NCBI GenBank assembly: GCA_036399055.1
Contig: DASWNX010000030.1
Coordinates: 233,238 to 297,237 of the forward strand
DNA: 64,000 bases
From: Jatrophihabitans sp.
GTDB taxonomy: Bacteria > Actinomycetota > Actinomycetes > Mycobacteriales > Jatrophihabitantaceae
Reading direction: 5' to 3'
Positions 42,797-51,382 of this stretch are shown piece by piece. Within the stretch, counting starts at the first letter, position 1, and every line of letters starts with the position of its first letter. Position numbers and translations under genes: made by a program. Below the pieces are notes generated by a model that searched no databases, was not told the DNA's origin, and saw only the letters and a program-made list of their open reading frames with translations.

Positions 42797-44125
42797 ATGA
42801 CCGCCGAGACCACCTTCGCACTCGATCGACAGTACGTTTTCCACTCCTGGTCAGCGCAGGCAGCCCTGAAGCCGCTGGTGATCACCGAGGCGGCCGGCAG
42901 TTACGTCACCGACGGCGACGGCAACCGGTTGCTGGACCTGAGCTCGCAACTGGTGAACACCAACATCGGCCATCAGCACCCCAAGGTGGTCGCCGCGATC
43001 AAGGAGCAGGCCGACCTGCTGTGCACGGTCGCTCCGCAGCACGCCAACGCCGCTCGCGGCGAGGCAGCCAAGATGATCATCGAGCGGGCGCCGCAGAACA
43101 TGGCGAAGGTGTTCTTCACCAACGCCGGCGCCGAAGCGGTGGAGTACGCCGTGCGGATGGCCCGGCTGCACACCGGACGCAACAAGGTGCTCTCGACCTA
43201 TCGCAGCTATCACGGCGGCACCCAGACCGCGGTGAACCTGACCGGTGACCCGCGGCGCTGGCCCAACGACCTCGGCGCCAGCGGCGCGGTGCACTTCTTC
43301 GGCCCGTTCCTGTACCGCTCGGCCTTCCACGCCAGCACCGAGGCCGAGGAGTGCGAGCGCGCGCTGGAGCACCTGGAGCAGGTGATCGGCTTCGAGGGGC
43401 CGGCCACCATCGCCGCGATCATCCTGGAGACCGTCCCCGGCACCGCGGGCATCATGCCGCCGCCGCCGGGCTACCTGCAGGGCGTGCGCGAGCTGTGCGA
43501 CCGGTTCGGCATCGTCTACATCGCCGACGAGGTGATGTGCGGCTTCGGCCGGACCGGCAGGTGGTTCGCCGTCGACAACTACGACGTCACGCCGGATCTG
43601 ATCACCTTCGCCAAGGGTGTGAACTCCGGCTACGTCCCGCTGGGCGGCGTGATCATCTCCTCCGAGATCTGCCGGACCTTCGACGAGCGGGCCTTTCCCG
43701 GCGGTCTGACCTACTCAGGGCATCCGCTGGCGTGCGCGGCCGCGGTGGCCAGCATGGCCGCGATGACCGAGGAGCGCATCGTCGAGAACGCGGCCCGGAT
43801 CGGCGAGCAGGTGCTCGGCCCGGGACTGCGTGAGCTGGCCGAGCGGCATCCGATGATCGGTGAGGTGCGCGGGCTCGGGGTGTTCTGGGCGCTGGACCTG
43901 GTCACCGACCGGGCCACCCGCGAGCCGCTGGCCCCCTACGGCGGCAGCTCGCCGGCGATGTCAGAGCTGGTCGGTGCCCTCAAGGCCAATGGCGTGCTGC
44001 CCTTCACCAACTACCACCGGCTGCACGTGGTGCCGCCGTGCACCATCACCGACACGGAGATGCGCGAGGGACTGGCCGCCGTCGACAAGGCGCTGACCGC
44101 GGTCGGCCACCACTACACGGGCTGA
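42797..44125 (+). CDS. Class III PLP-dependent aminotransferase
   Basis: 442 residues. Omega-aminotransferase fold type I: LLDLSSQLVNTNIGHQHPKV, VFFTNAGAEAVEYAVRMARL, STYRSYHGGTQTAVNLTGDP, VYIADEVMCGFGRTGRWFA (PLP Asp in ADE), and the Schiff-base lysine near residue 273 in ITFAKGVNSGYVPLGGV. Taurine-, beta-alanine- or aspartate-type donors are all possible; no partner gene decides. A loose TTGACG/TACGAT promoter lies about 100 bp upstream (42683-42713). Confidence 0.92.
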   Translation: MTAETTFALDRQYVFHSWSAQAALKPLVITEAAGSYVTDGDGNRLLDLSSQLVNTNIGHQHPKVVAAIKEQADLLCTVAPQHANAARGEAAKMIIERAPQNMAKVFFTNAGAEAVEYAVRMARLHTGRNKVLSTYRSYHGGTQTAVNLTGDPRRWPNDLGASGAVHFFGPFLYRSAFHASTEAEECERALEHLEQVIGFEGPATIAAIILETVPGTAGIMPPPPGYLQGVRELCDRFGIVYIADEVMCGFGRTGRWFAVDNYDVTPDLITFAKGVNSGYVPLGGVIISSEICRTFDERAFPGGLTYSGHPLACAAAVASMAAMTEERIVENAARIGEQVLGPGLRELAERHPMIGEVRGLGVFWALDLVTDRATREPLAPYGGSSPAMSELVGALKANGVLPFTNYHRLHVVPPCTITDTEMREGLAAVDKALTAVGHHYTG

Positions 44126-44226
44126 ACCGCCAGAGCCGGTCCTCGGCGAGCAGAGCCGGGCCACCTCAAGCACCATCGGCGCCGGCCGCCGCGGCCGGTC
44201 GCCGACGGCTGCGGTGTGCCCCGGGG

Positions 44227-44403
44227 TCAGCGGCGTCGACGCGGTGGTCGAGAGCACAGCATCCGCCGCGCCGGGCCCGGTGCGGGCTGGTCCGGCGTGA
44301 GCGGTGTGAACGCCGCTGTGAACAGCCAGCTCAGCATCCGGTCGGCGGCCAGCTCCTGCTCTGTTTCGGCCAGCTGGGAGTTCTCTTCTTCCGACAGCGC
44401 CAT
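44227..44403 (-). CDS. Possible 58-residue protein with DUF3040-like start
   Basis: A short frame from ATG 44403 reading MALSEEENSQLAETEQELAA then DRMLSWLFTAAFTPLTPDQP. The first 20 residues resemble the N-terminus of DUF3040 proteins (MxLSExExxLLxxIExxL), but the two membrane helices of that family are missing. GGAG sits 5-9 bases before the ATG. It is the only plausible gene in 44126-44644; otherwise I see nothing coding there. It could be an eroded DUF3040 gene. Confidence 0.4.
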   Translation of the reverse strand: MALSEEENSQLAETEQELAADRMLSWLFTAAFTPLTPDQPAPGPARRMLCSRPPRRRR

Positions 44404-44644
44404 GGGGTTCTCCGGCGGAGGGCGTGGTCCAGAACGTGCGCGGACGTCCGGACTCAGGTCAGCTCGCGGCTTCTCGGCGAGTGCACTCGGCGGACGCGAG
44501 AACGCTTCTTGGGCTCTTATCGCCGAAACAGGCCTCTAGGCTTACTCCCCACGGTGGGCGAGCGCAACCTTGCCCGCGCCCGCCTGCTCGACGCCGGGGT
44601 CGCGGCTGGTTGCCGCCGTCCACGTCGGTGGATAGCGTCAATGC

Positions 44645-45115
44645 ATGAAGCTGCCGACCGGTCTGCTCCTCGGCGCTGCCGCTGGCGCCGCTGGGACCAC
44701 CACTTTGAACACCGTCACCTATCTCGACATGGCGATCCGCGGACGTCCGACCAGCAGCACTCCCGAGGACAGCGTCCAGGCGCTGGCGACGCGGGCGCAC
44801 GTGAGCATTCCCGGAGACGGCGACGCCCGCGCCAACCGGGTGGCAGGGCTGGGCCCGCTGCTGGGACTCGCCGCCGGCGTGGGAGTGGGCGCGCTGCTCG
44901 GCCTGGCCCGAGCGGCAGGCTGGCGGCCGAGCCTGGTCGCCGGCACGGCCGCCGCCGCGGCCGGCGCCCTGGTCGCGGGAAACGCTCCGATGACCATCCT
45001 GGGAGTCACCGATCCACGGTCCTGGTCGGCCGCGGACTGGGCAGCCGACGCCGTGCCGCATCTGGCCTACGGGGTCGTCACCGCCGCGGTGCTGGACCGG
45101 CTGACCAGGGCCTGA
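44645..45115 (+). CDS. Small membrane protein of unknown function
   Basis: 156 residues with three to four hydrophobic stretches: LLLGAAAGAAGTTTLNTVTY, LGPLLGLAAGVGVGALLGLA, LVAGTAAAAAGALVAGNAPM and a last one LAYGVVTAAVLDRLTRA. The pattern NTVTYLDMAIRGRPTSSTPE after the first helix resembles small actinobacterial membrane proteins I cannot name. It precedes the ABC exporter genes on the same strand by 47 bp. Confidence 0.75.
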   Translation: MKLPTGLLLGAAAGAAGTTTLNTVTYLDMAIRGRPTSSTPEDSVQALATRAHVSIPGDGDARANRVAGLGPLLGLAAGVGVGALLGLARAAGWRPSLVAGTAAAAAGALVAGNAPMTILGVTDPRSWSAADWAADAVPHLAYGVVTAAVLDRLTRA

Positions 45116-45162
45116 CCTACGGCGTGCAAGGGGCGAGTCCGTGTCGAGTCCGGGAACCGCGC

Positions 45163-45881
45163 ATGGCTGAGGCCGCGGTCGCCGTCGAGGACCTGGTCGT
45201 GTTCCGGGGCCGGCGTCAGGTGCTCTTCGGACTGAGTTGCGCCGTGCCGGCCGGTCAGGTCAGCGGCCTGCTCGGACCCAGCGGTGGCGGCAAGACCACC
45301 CTGCTGCGCAGCATCGTGGGCGTGCAGAAGGTGCGCTCCGGCAGGGTGACGGTGCTGGGAATGCCGGCCGCGATCGGGGTTTGCGCACCAGGATCGGGTA
45401 CATGACGCAGGCGCCGTCGGTGTACGCCGACCTGTCGGTGCACGACAACCTTCGCTACTTCGCCGCGCTGACCGCGGGCGCGGACCGGATCGATGAGGTG
45501 CTGGCCTCGGTCGATCTCACCGATCGGGCCGGCGACCGGGTGGATCAGCTGTCCGGCGGTCAGCGGGCCCGGGTGTCGCTGGCGTGCGCGCTGGTCGGGT
45601 CACCGGCGTTGCTGGTGCTCGACGAGCCGACCGTGGGCTTGGACCCGGCGCTTCGACGGGATCTGTGGAAGCTGTTCCACGACCTGGCCGGCAGCGGCAG
45701 CACCGTCCTGGTGAGCAGCCATGTGATGGACGAGGCGGCCAGATGCGATCGGTTGCTGCTGTTGCGCGACGGGCGCCTCTACGCCGACGACACACCGGCC
45801 GCCGTTCGGCGCCAGACCGGTGCGCAGGACCTCGAAGAGGCATTTCTGCGGCTGGTGTCCCAACCTGGGCAGCTCTCATGA
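45163..45881 (+). pseudogene. ABC exporter ATP-binding protein, interrupted by a frameshift
   Basis: Reading from ATG 45163 gives a normal ATPase start: Walker A LLGPSGGGKTTLLRSIVG and VTVLGMPAA, but the frame ends at a TGA near 45405. A second frame carries on exactly where expected: LRTRIGYMTQAPSVYADLSV, signature QLSGGQRARVSLACALVG, Walker B LLVLDEPTVGLDPAL and switch SSHVMDEAARC, to a stop at 45881. Restoring one G in the G-run at 45376-45379 joins the frames (ATC GGG GGT TTG CGC ACC). DrrA-like. Either a true inactivating deletion or a sequencing error. Overlaps the permease start by 4 bp (ATGA). Confidence 0.85.
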
Positions 45882-46611
45882 ACCCGGCAGTGGCCGCGGC
45901 CACCGCCCGCCGGGTGCTACGGCAGTTGCGGGGTGACCACCGCACCCTCGCCCTGCTGGTCGTGGCGCCCAGCGTCCTGATGATCCTGCTGCGCTACGTC
46001 TACGACGGCTCACCGCGCACCTTCGACAGCATCGGCCTGTCGCTGCTGGGCATCTTCCCGTTCACGACGATGTTCCTGGTGACCTCGGTGGCGATGCTGC
46101 GCGAACGGACCAGCGGAACCCTGGAGCGGCTGTTCACCACCCGGTTGGCCAAGCTGGACCTGTTGATCGCTACGCGGCTGCCTTCGCGGTGGCCACCGTC
46201 GTCCAAGTCGGGGTCGTCTCGCTGATCGCCTTCGGCTGGCTGGGCCTGGACGCCCCCGCCGGGCTCGGTTGGGTCCTGGCGCTGGCGTTGGCCAGCGCGC
46301 TGCTGGGCATGGCGCTGGGACTGCTGGTCAGCGCTTTCGCCGCGACCGAGTTCCAGGCCGTGCAATTCCTGCCGGCCGTGGTCCTGCCGCAGTTCTTGCT
46401 GTGCGGGCTGCTGACACCCCGCTCGCACATGCTGGACGTGCTGCGCTGGATCAGCAACGCGATGCCGCTGTCCTACGCGGTCGAGGGGATGACCCGGGTC
46501 CGGCAAGGCGTCGTGGACTTCGTGCTGTTGCGCGATATCGCCGTGGTGATCGGCTGCGTCCTGGCCGCGCTGGCCCTCGGCGCGGCGACCCTGCGCCGCC
46601 GCACTTCCTGA
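45878..46611 (+). pseudogene. ABC-2 type permease, interrupted by a frameshift
   Basis: Starts MNPAVAAATARRVLRQLRGD and continues with membrane helices (SLLGIFPFTTMFLVTSVAML) and RERTSGTLERLFTTRLAKLD, the ABC-2 permease signature. The frame is then lost near 46170; the rest of the protein resumes in another frame as ATVVQVGVVSLIAFGWLGLD and FLLCGLLTPRSHMLDVLRWI to the stop at 46611. Inserting one G into ATCGCTACGCGG at about 46168 gives LLIGYAAAFAVATVV, the expected join. Partner of the ATPase upstream; exporter substrate unknown. Confidence 0.85.
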
Positions 46612-46634
46612 GACCGGGACCCAGCCGACGTCGG

Positions 46635-46676
46635 GCAGCCGGGGGGCGGCCTACTGCAGCCGGGGGGCGGCTTACT
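46635..46676. repeat. Two copies of a 21-bp direct repeat
   Basis: Two adjacent 21-bp units (46635-46655 and 46656-46676) differ at a single base. The second contains the stop codon of the GAF-ANTAR gene, which reads the other strand. Confidence 0.85.
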
Positions 46677-47391
46677 GGAGTCGGGGCAGTTCCAGGGTGC
46701 CGGTGTCGGCGACGTCGGTGGCGATGTCGGATAGTTTGCGGTGGGTGTGCTGGCTGGTGATGCGCAGCAGGTCGAAGGCCTGGTCCCGGCTGATCTTGTG
46801 CTGTGCCATCAACACGCCCATCGCCACGCCGATCTCGCGGTTGCTGGACAGGGCCCGGGCCAGGTGGGCGGCCGTCTCGCCGCGGCGCAGCGCAGACAGG
46901 GCCAGCGCGCCGTGGGTGGCCAGCAGCAAACCGATCGTCTGGGCGTGCTCATCGAAGGCGTCCGGCTTGCTGGAATAGAAATTGAGGCCCGCGATCAGGT
47001 CGTCGTCTTCCAGGAACATCCGGAACGACAGCATGCTGATCACACCGAGTTCCTCGGCGGCACGTTTGCCGAAGCCGGGCCAGCGTTCCTCGCTGGGGAG
47101 GTCGCCGGTGACGTAGGTGGTGTTGTCGATGATCGCGTCGACGCAGGGACCGTAGCCGAACTCGTACTGGATGGAGTCAACCTTCAAAGGCAGGTCGCTG
47201 GTCGCCGCCACCGTCTTGAAGTTCCCTGGCCGGCCGCGGGTGATCGCCGAATGCTCCGCGCCTGGGACCACTCGCACGCCCTTGCTGGTGATGGTCTGCA
47301 GCACGTCGTCGGTGGGGCCCGGTTCCAGCAGGTGCGGCTCAAGGCTGGTGAACGCCTCGACGAGGTCCTGCAGTGTCTGTCCCGCGGTCAT
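46672..47391 (-). CDS. GAF and ANTAR domain regulator
   Basis: 239 residues from ATG 47391; an in-frame ATG at 47442 would add 17 residues, and neither has a clear ribosome binding site. GAF sensor domain at about 30-160 (IQYEFGYGPCVDAIIDNTTY, LPSEERWPGFGKRAAEELGV). C-terminal ANTAR RNA-binding domain (about 170-230) with the family pattern ALSSNREIGVAMGVLMAQHK, then ISRDQAFDLLRITSQHTHRK. ANTAR proteins antiterminate transcription by binding paired hairpins. Target RNA not identifiable here. Confidence 0.9.
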   Translation of the reverse strand: MTAGQTLQDLVEAFTSLEPHLLEPGPTDDVLQTITSKGVRVVPGAEHSAITRGRPGNFKTVAATSDLPLKVDSIQYEFGYGPCVDAIIDNTTYVTGDLPSEERWPGFGKRAAEELGVISMLSFRMFLEDDDLIAGLNFYSSKPDAFDEHAQTIGLLLATHGALALSALRRGETAAHLARALSSNREIGVAMGVLMAQHKISRDQAFDLLRITSQHTHRKLSDIATDVADTGTLELPRLQ

Positions 47392-47572
47392 GAGATCGCG
47401 CTGACGACAGGTGGGACGGCAGTGTTGGTCACGGATCCTCATTCATTTGGCACGGCCCAGGAGGATTCACTGGAATGTACTGCCGAGAAGGGTAGGTTTT
47501 TTTAACCTAGTGGTCACCTTACTCCGCCGGTGAACCGACAAAGCGGAGAGGCGTGCCGCGGCTAGCGCGACC

Positions 47573-48097
47573 TCAGACCGGCAGTTTGTCCCGCAGCGTG
47601 TGGCTCGCCGACTGCAGGGCGAGCTCGGTGTCGCGACGCAGGCCGGTGGCGGCGTGGCCGAGAACCTGCGGGGTGCGTCGGGCCCACCAACCCAGCGAGG
47701 GCCGGCCTTCGGTGTCGACGGCAGCGAGCAGCAGCCCACCGAGCAGCCCGGCGCTCTTCATGAACTGGTGTCTCTGCTGGGTGCGCCGGATCGGGTCGCG
47801 CTCCTCCCAGAACGGGTGATCGGCGATCGTGGTCGGCACCAGGCTGGCGGCCAGCACGGCAGCCGACAGGCGAGGGAGCCTGCCGGTGGCGAACATGGCG
47901 CCGGCGACCACCTTGGCGGCGGCGTCGATCTTGACCACCTGCTCGGTGTTGGACAGCTGCGGCACCCGGCTGATCAGAGGAGCCACCACCCGGTCGGCGG
48001 CGGCCACCCCTCGGGCCGGCTTACGCAGGGTGCTGACGCCACCGGTGACGAAGGAGGCGGCGAGCAGAGGACGGGCGAGCGCGCGTACCAGAAGCAT
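47573..48097 (-). CDS. DoxX-family membrane protein
   Basis: 174 residues from ATG 48097 (frame open upstream, but this start gives the family N-terminus MLLVRALARPLLAASFVTGG). Four hydrophobic segments; conserved features LSNTEQVVKIDAAAKVVAGA and FWEERDPIRRTQQRHQFMKS, which follow helix 3 in DoxX proteins. Possible role in redox defence with thiol carriers (family knowledge). Lies 71 bp before the stop of the renalase-like gene. Confidence 0.88.
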   Translation of the reverse strand: MLLVRALARPLLAASFVTGGVSTLRKPARGVAAADRVVAPLISRVPQLSNTEQVVKIDAAAKVVAGAMFATGRLPRLSAAVLAASLVPTTIADHPFWEERDPIRRTQQRHQFMKSAGLLGGLLLAAVDTEGRPSLGWWARRTPQVLGHAATGLRRDTELALQSASHTLRDKLPV

Positions 48098-48168
48098 GTG
48101 ACCATCATGCCAACTCCGGACAAGGAGTGTCACCTCACCCCCGGTTCCCAGCCTCAGCGCCCGGCGCC

Positions 48169-49221
48169 TCACCGTGGCAGCCGGGCTGCCAACGCCTCGC
48201 CGAGCCGCAGGCCGGACAGGAACGCAGCCTCCACCCGCGGCCGCTGCGACCAGCTGTCGCCGCAGACGCCGACCAGGCTCGGCCACAGCTGAAAGCAGGC
48301 CGCCCGTCCAGCGGCTGGTTTGCCGTGCAGCCACTGGTCCAGGCGCGTCCAGGACGGGGGCGTGGTGATTCCGAGCACCTCGCTCAGCGCCTGCAGCATC
48401 GCCTCGGCGGCCCCGGCGGCCCCGGCGGCCTCGGCGGCCTCGGCGGCCTCGGCGGCCTCGGCGGCCCCGGCTGGTTCGGCGGACTGGTCGGACTGCGCGG
48501 GCCGGCCTGGCTGCTCGAGCTGACTCGCCGCCCAGGACGGGGTGGAATGGGCGACCAGCACCGGCGCCCCGTCACCGCGCCGGCTGCCGTCGTCGGCGAT
48601 CCAGGACAGCCGCTCGTCGCCGTTGACGAAGACGCCGTCCAGCTGGGCCCAGCTCCGCTCCGGCCAGCCCGCGCTGAGCGCCAGCACCGGCTCGAACCGC
48701 GCGTGCAGCCCGGCCCGCTCGGCGGCCAGATCCGGGTGCAGGATCGCCCTGGCCTGCGCGTCAGGCATCGCCAGCACCACCGCGGCCGCTGGCCGGCCGT
48801 CCACCGCCAGCCGTCCCGAGCCACCGGGGGACACCAGCCGGGCCTCGGTCCGCTCGACCCGCACGTCCGCGGTGTCAGCCAGGTCCTGCACCAGCGTCTG
48901 CAGACCGGCGTCGGCGGCCCAGCGCAGCGGGCCGCTGCTGCGACGCCAGGTCCGGTCGGCGTAGACCTCGAAGGTGTCGGTCCAGGGCCGGGCCAGGCCG
49001 CGCCGCTGCCAGTCCCGCACCACCGCCTCGAATCGGTCGTCGGAGACCGTGAAGTACGAGGCGCCGGTGTCGACCGGGCGCCCGGCGCACTCAGCGCTGG
49101 CCATCCGCCCGCCCGGGCGCTGATCGCGCTCGAGCACCAGCGTCGCCAGGCCGGCGTCGGCAAGCGCCCGGGCGCACGAGATGCCGGCGATTCCCGCGCC
49201 GATCACGATCACCGGGTCCAT
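48169..49221 (-). CDS. Renalase-like FAD-dependent amine oxidase family protein
   Basis: 350 residues from the ATG at 49221. N-terminal FAD-binding VIVIGAGIAGISCARALADA, then VLERDQRPGGRMAS, and GASYFTVSDDRFEAVVRDW as in the COG3380/renalase family; C-terminal GVCGDSWSQRPRVEAAFLSG closes the FAD site. Near residue 250 an Ala/Glu run (AEAAEAAEAAEAAGAAGAAE) is encoded by GGCGGCCTC repeats at about 48408-48472; it is not a family feature. Substrate uncertain, perhaps oxidation of isomeric NAD(P)H forms. Confidence 0.87.
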   Translation of the reverse strand: MDPVIVIGAGIAGISCARALADAGLATLVLERDQRPGGRMASAECAGRPVDTGASYFTVSDDRFEAVVRDWQRRGLARPWTDTFEVYADRTWRRSSGPLRWAADAGLQTLVQDLADTADVRVERTEARLVSPGGSGRLAVDGRPAAAVVLAMPDAQARAILHPDLAAERAGLHARFEPVLALSAGWPERSWAQLDGVFVNGDERLSWIADDGSRRGDGAPVLVAHSTPSWAASQLEQPGRPAQSDQSAEPAGAAEAAEAAEAAEAAGAAGAAEAMLQALSEVLGITTPPSWTRLDQWLHGKPAAGRAACFQLWPSLVGVCGDSWSQRPRVEAAFLSGLRLGEALAARLPR

Positions 49222-49337
49222 TCGACAAGCCTGCCAGCCGCCCGCCCGGCAGCGCACGTCTGCCGGCGCCCGCCAGGGCTGAATCCAGCCCGCGTGATCC
49301 AGCCCCCGTGCCGTCGCGGCGATGACATGATCACCAG

Positions 49338-49784
49338 ATGTCCATCACGACCGCCTACTCCCACGTCCGTCTGACCGTGACTGACATCGGACGGTCCCGG
49401 GCCTTCTACGAGCAGGTGTTCGGGATGCCGGTCGCCCTGGAGGCGCCCGAAGGCGCCGACGAGGCGACCCTCGAGCGGCTGAGCTTCCTCTACGGCGGCG
49501 TGATCTACCGGGTCGGAACGGCCCTGTTCGGACTCCGTCCGGGCGCGCCGGCCGGCGACCGGTTCGACGAGAGCCGGGTGGGGCTGGACCACCTCAGCTT
49601 TCTGGTGGAGGGCCTCAGCGACCTGGAGGGCTTTGCCCGGTCGCTGGAGGAGATGGGGGTGGCGCACGCCGGAGTCAAGGACATCGGGGTAGCCCACATC
49701 CTGGAGTTCCGCGACCCGGACAACATCGCCCTGGAGCTGTATGCCTGGAAGCCCCGAGGACCCCGGTCCGATCAAGACCGCTGA
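49338..49784 (+). CDS. VOC-family (glyoxalase/dioxygenase-like) protein
   Basis: 148 residues, two beta-alpha-beta-beta-beta units. YSHVRLTVTDIGRSRAFYEQ has the first metal His, LDHLSFLVEGLSDLEGF the second, and RDPDNIALELYAWKP the terminal Glu. Single-domain metalloenzyme, likely acting as a dimer. Substrate not predictable. Confidence 0.92.
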   Translation: MSITTAYSHVRLTVTDIGRSRAFYEQVFGMPVALEAPEGADEATLERLSFLYGGVIYRVGTALFGLRPGAPAGDRFDESRVGLDHLSFLVEGLSDLEGFARSLEEMGVAHAGVKDIGVAHILEFRDPDNIALELYAWKPRGPRSDQDR

Positions 49785-49836
49785 AGCCTGCCGAGCGCCC
49801 TGGCTCGCCTGCTTCGCCAGCACGTACCGTGATGGC

Positions 49837-50358
49837 GTGTCCGGACGCCCGAGCAAGTTGACGCTGCTGCACGCCAAGTGGCTGCTGCTGCACGCCGTCA
49901 CGATCGCGGTGTGCGCCGGGATGATCTGGCTCGGGCTCTGGCAATGGCGCGCCGCCGTCCGGCGCGGCGACGACCTGCGCAACTACGCCTACGCCCTGCA
50001 GTGGTGGGCCTTCGTCGGCTTCACCGTGCTGATGTGGTTCCGCATCGTCAACGACCACCTGCGGCCGGACCGGCACGCCAAGGCGCGCGACGCCCGGACG
50101 CCCGACGGCGGCGCTCAGGGCGGCGGGGCTCAAAGCGGCGAGGCTCAAAGCGGCGAGGTTCAGAGCGGCGGCGCTCAGGACGCAGACGGCGGTGCAGCCG
50201 GGGCTCAGCAGCCGCGGGCCGCCGAGCCGGCCACCCGGTATCGGGCCTACACCCCGCCGTCGCTGCCCAGCCCCGAGCTTGAGACCGATCCGGAGCGGCG
50301 CAGACTCAACGCCTACCTGGCGCGACTGAGCGCCGCCGACCGAGAGGCTGCCGAGTGA
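49837..50358 (+). CDS. Two-helix membrane protein of unknown function
   Basis: 173 residues from GTG 49837. Helix 1 HAKWLLLHAVTIAVCAGMIW ends LGLWQWRAAVRRGD, resembling the first helix of SURF1-like proteins (H...LGxWQ). Helix 2 is AYALQWWAFVGFTVLMWFRI. The cytosolic tail contains imperfect AQSGE/AQGGG repeats (about 50107-50175) and ends with ERRRLNAYLARLSAADREAA. It overlaps the DUF3817 gene by 4 bp (GTGA), as commonly in actinobacteria, so the two work together. Confidence 0.8.
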   Translation: MSGRPSKLTLLHAKWLLLHAVTIAVCAGMIWLGLWQWRAAVRRGDDLRNYAYALQWWAFVGFTVLMWFRIVNDHLRPDRHAKARDARTPDGGAQGGGAQSGEAQSGEVQSGGAQDADGGAAGAQQPRAAEPATRYRAYTPPSLPSPELETDPERRRLNAYLARLSAADREAAE

Positions 50359-50699
50359 CGGGCACCAGCACCACTACGACCGCCGGCCAGCGCGGTCTGT
50401 CCGGGGCGTTCCTGCGTTACCGGATCCTGGCCTTCCTCACCGGCGTGCTGCTCATCCTGCTGGTCTTCCTGGCCCTGCCGATGAAGTACCTGGCCGACAA
50501 CGAGGGACCGGTCTCGCTGATCGGCACCGCGCACGGCTTTCTGTTCATGGCGTATCTGGTGACGGCTCTGGACCTCGGCATCCGGCTGCGCTGGGCCTGG
50601 CTCAAGCTGGGCCTGGTGATGCTGGCCGGCACGGTCCCGTTCGCCTCGTTCGTCGCCGAACGCCGGGCCCATGCCGAGGTCCGCGCACGCCTGGGCTGA
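50355..50699 (+). CDS. DUF3817 integral membrane protein
   Basis: 114 residues with three membrane helices: RYRILAFLTGVLLILLVFLA, IGTAHGFLFMAYLVTALDLG and LGLVMLAGTVPFASFVAERR. This is the DUF3817 family, with its typical His-Gly in AHGFLF. Function unknown; coupled to the gene upstream. Confidence 0.92.
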   Translation: MTGTSTTTTAGQRGLSGAFLRYRILAFLTGVLLILLVFLALPMKYLADNEGPVSLIGTAHGFLFMAYLVTALDLGIRLRWAWLKLGLVMLAGTVPFASFVAERRAHAEVRARLG

Positions 50700-50704
50700 G
50701 CCGC

Positions 50705-51256
50705 TCAGCCGGCGCCGCGGGCGGCCCGGCTGCCGCTCTCACCCAGGCCGGCCACCAGCGCGTCGCGGGCGCGGGCCACCCGGGACCTGATTGTGCCCAC
50801 CGGGCAGCCGACCACCTCGGCAGCCTCGGCGTAGCTCAGCCCGAGCACCTGGGTCAGCGTGAAGGCCTCGCGGAACGGTGGGTCGAGGCTGTCGAGCAGC
50901 ATGCGCAGGCTCACCGTCTCGGCCGGGTCAGCGCCGCGTCCGGGCGGCTCCAACTCAGCGACCGGGGTGCATGGCCGGCGAGTGCGGATGGCGTCGGCGC
51001 AGACCCGCCGGGCGATCGAGAGCAACCAGGTGCGTGCTGAGGACCGGCCGGCGAAGCGGTGCAGCGAGCTGAACGCGCGGGCGAAGGTCTCCTGGGTCAG
51101 GTCCTCGGCGTCGCGGGGGCTGCCCAGATGCGCGCAAAGCCGCCAGACATCGCCCTGGCAGGCCCGCACGAACGCGGTGGCGGCCTCGGAGTCACCGGCG
51201 CGAGCCCGCAGCGCTGACAGCGTGATCGCGTCGAGGTCCTGCTCTGGCGGTGGCAC
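50705..51256 (-). CDS. ECF sigma factor of the copper locus
   Basis: 183 residues from GTG 51256, which has AAGGAG 6 bases upstream; the frame extends further, but no homologous residues precede this start. Region 2: ACQGDVWRLCAHLGSPRDAE, then DLTQETFARAFSSLHRFAGR and RTWLLSIARRVCADAIRTRR. Region 4: SLDPPFREAFTLTQVLGLSY, then AEAAEVVGCPVGTIRSRVAR. Divergent from a zinc-finger membrane protein gene and the copper operon, so it probably controls them (inference). Confidence 0.9.
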   Translation of the reverse strand: MPPPEQDLDAITLSALRARAGDSEAATAFVRACQGDVWRLCAHLGSPRDAEDLTQETFARAFSSLHRFAGRSSARTWLLSIARRVCADAIRTRRPCTPVAELEPPGRGADPAETVSLRMLLDSLDPPFREAFTLTQVLGLSYAEAAEVVGCPVGTIRSRVARARDALVAGLGESGSRAARGAG

Positions 51257-51273
51257 CGGCTCTCCTTCTGCGT

Positions 51274-51352
51274 GCGTGACCCGACGCGCTGGCAGTGAAC
51301 TCTGTCGACGCTGACGTCCTGCGCGCGTGACCGGGGCCACAGGCAGGGAACT
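51274..51352. promoter_or_regulatory. Two 28-bp promoter/operator-like direct repeats
   Basis: GCGTGACC-N9-GGCAGTGAACT at 51274-51301 and GCGTGACC-N9-GGCAGGGAACT at 51325-51352. The conserved 8-mer and 11-mer (one mismatch) keep exactly the same 9-bp spacing; the copies are 51 bp apart. They occupy the divergent region between the ECF sigma gene and the zinc-finger/copper operon, one copy per direction being possible. Likely regulator or ECF sigma recognition elements. Confidence 0.6.
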
Positions 51353-51382
51353 GAACAGCCATTGCACCCGACTGAGGTGGGC

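Noticed and set aside
44038-45162. Long plus-strand frame leading into the ABC ATPase
   Set aside because: It crosses the end of the aminotransferase and the whole membrane protein gene in another frame; the ATPase begins at the ATG 45163.
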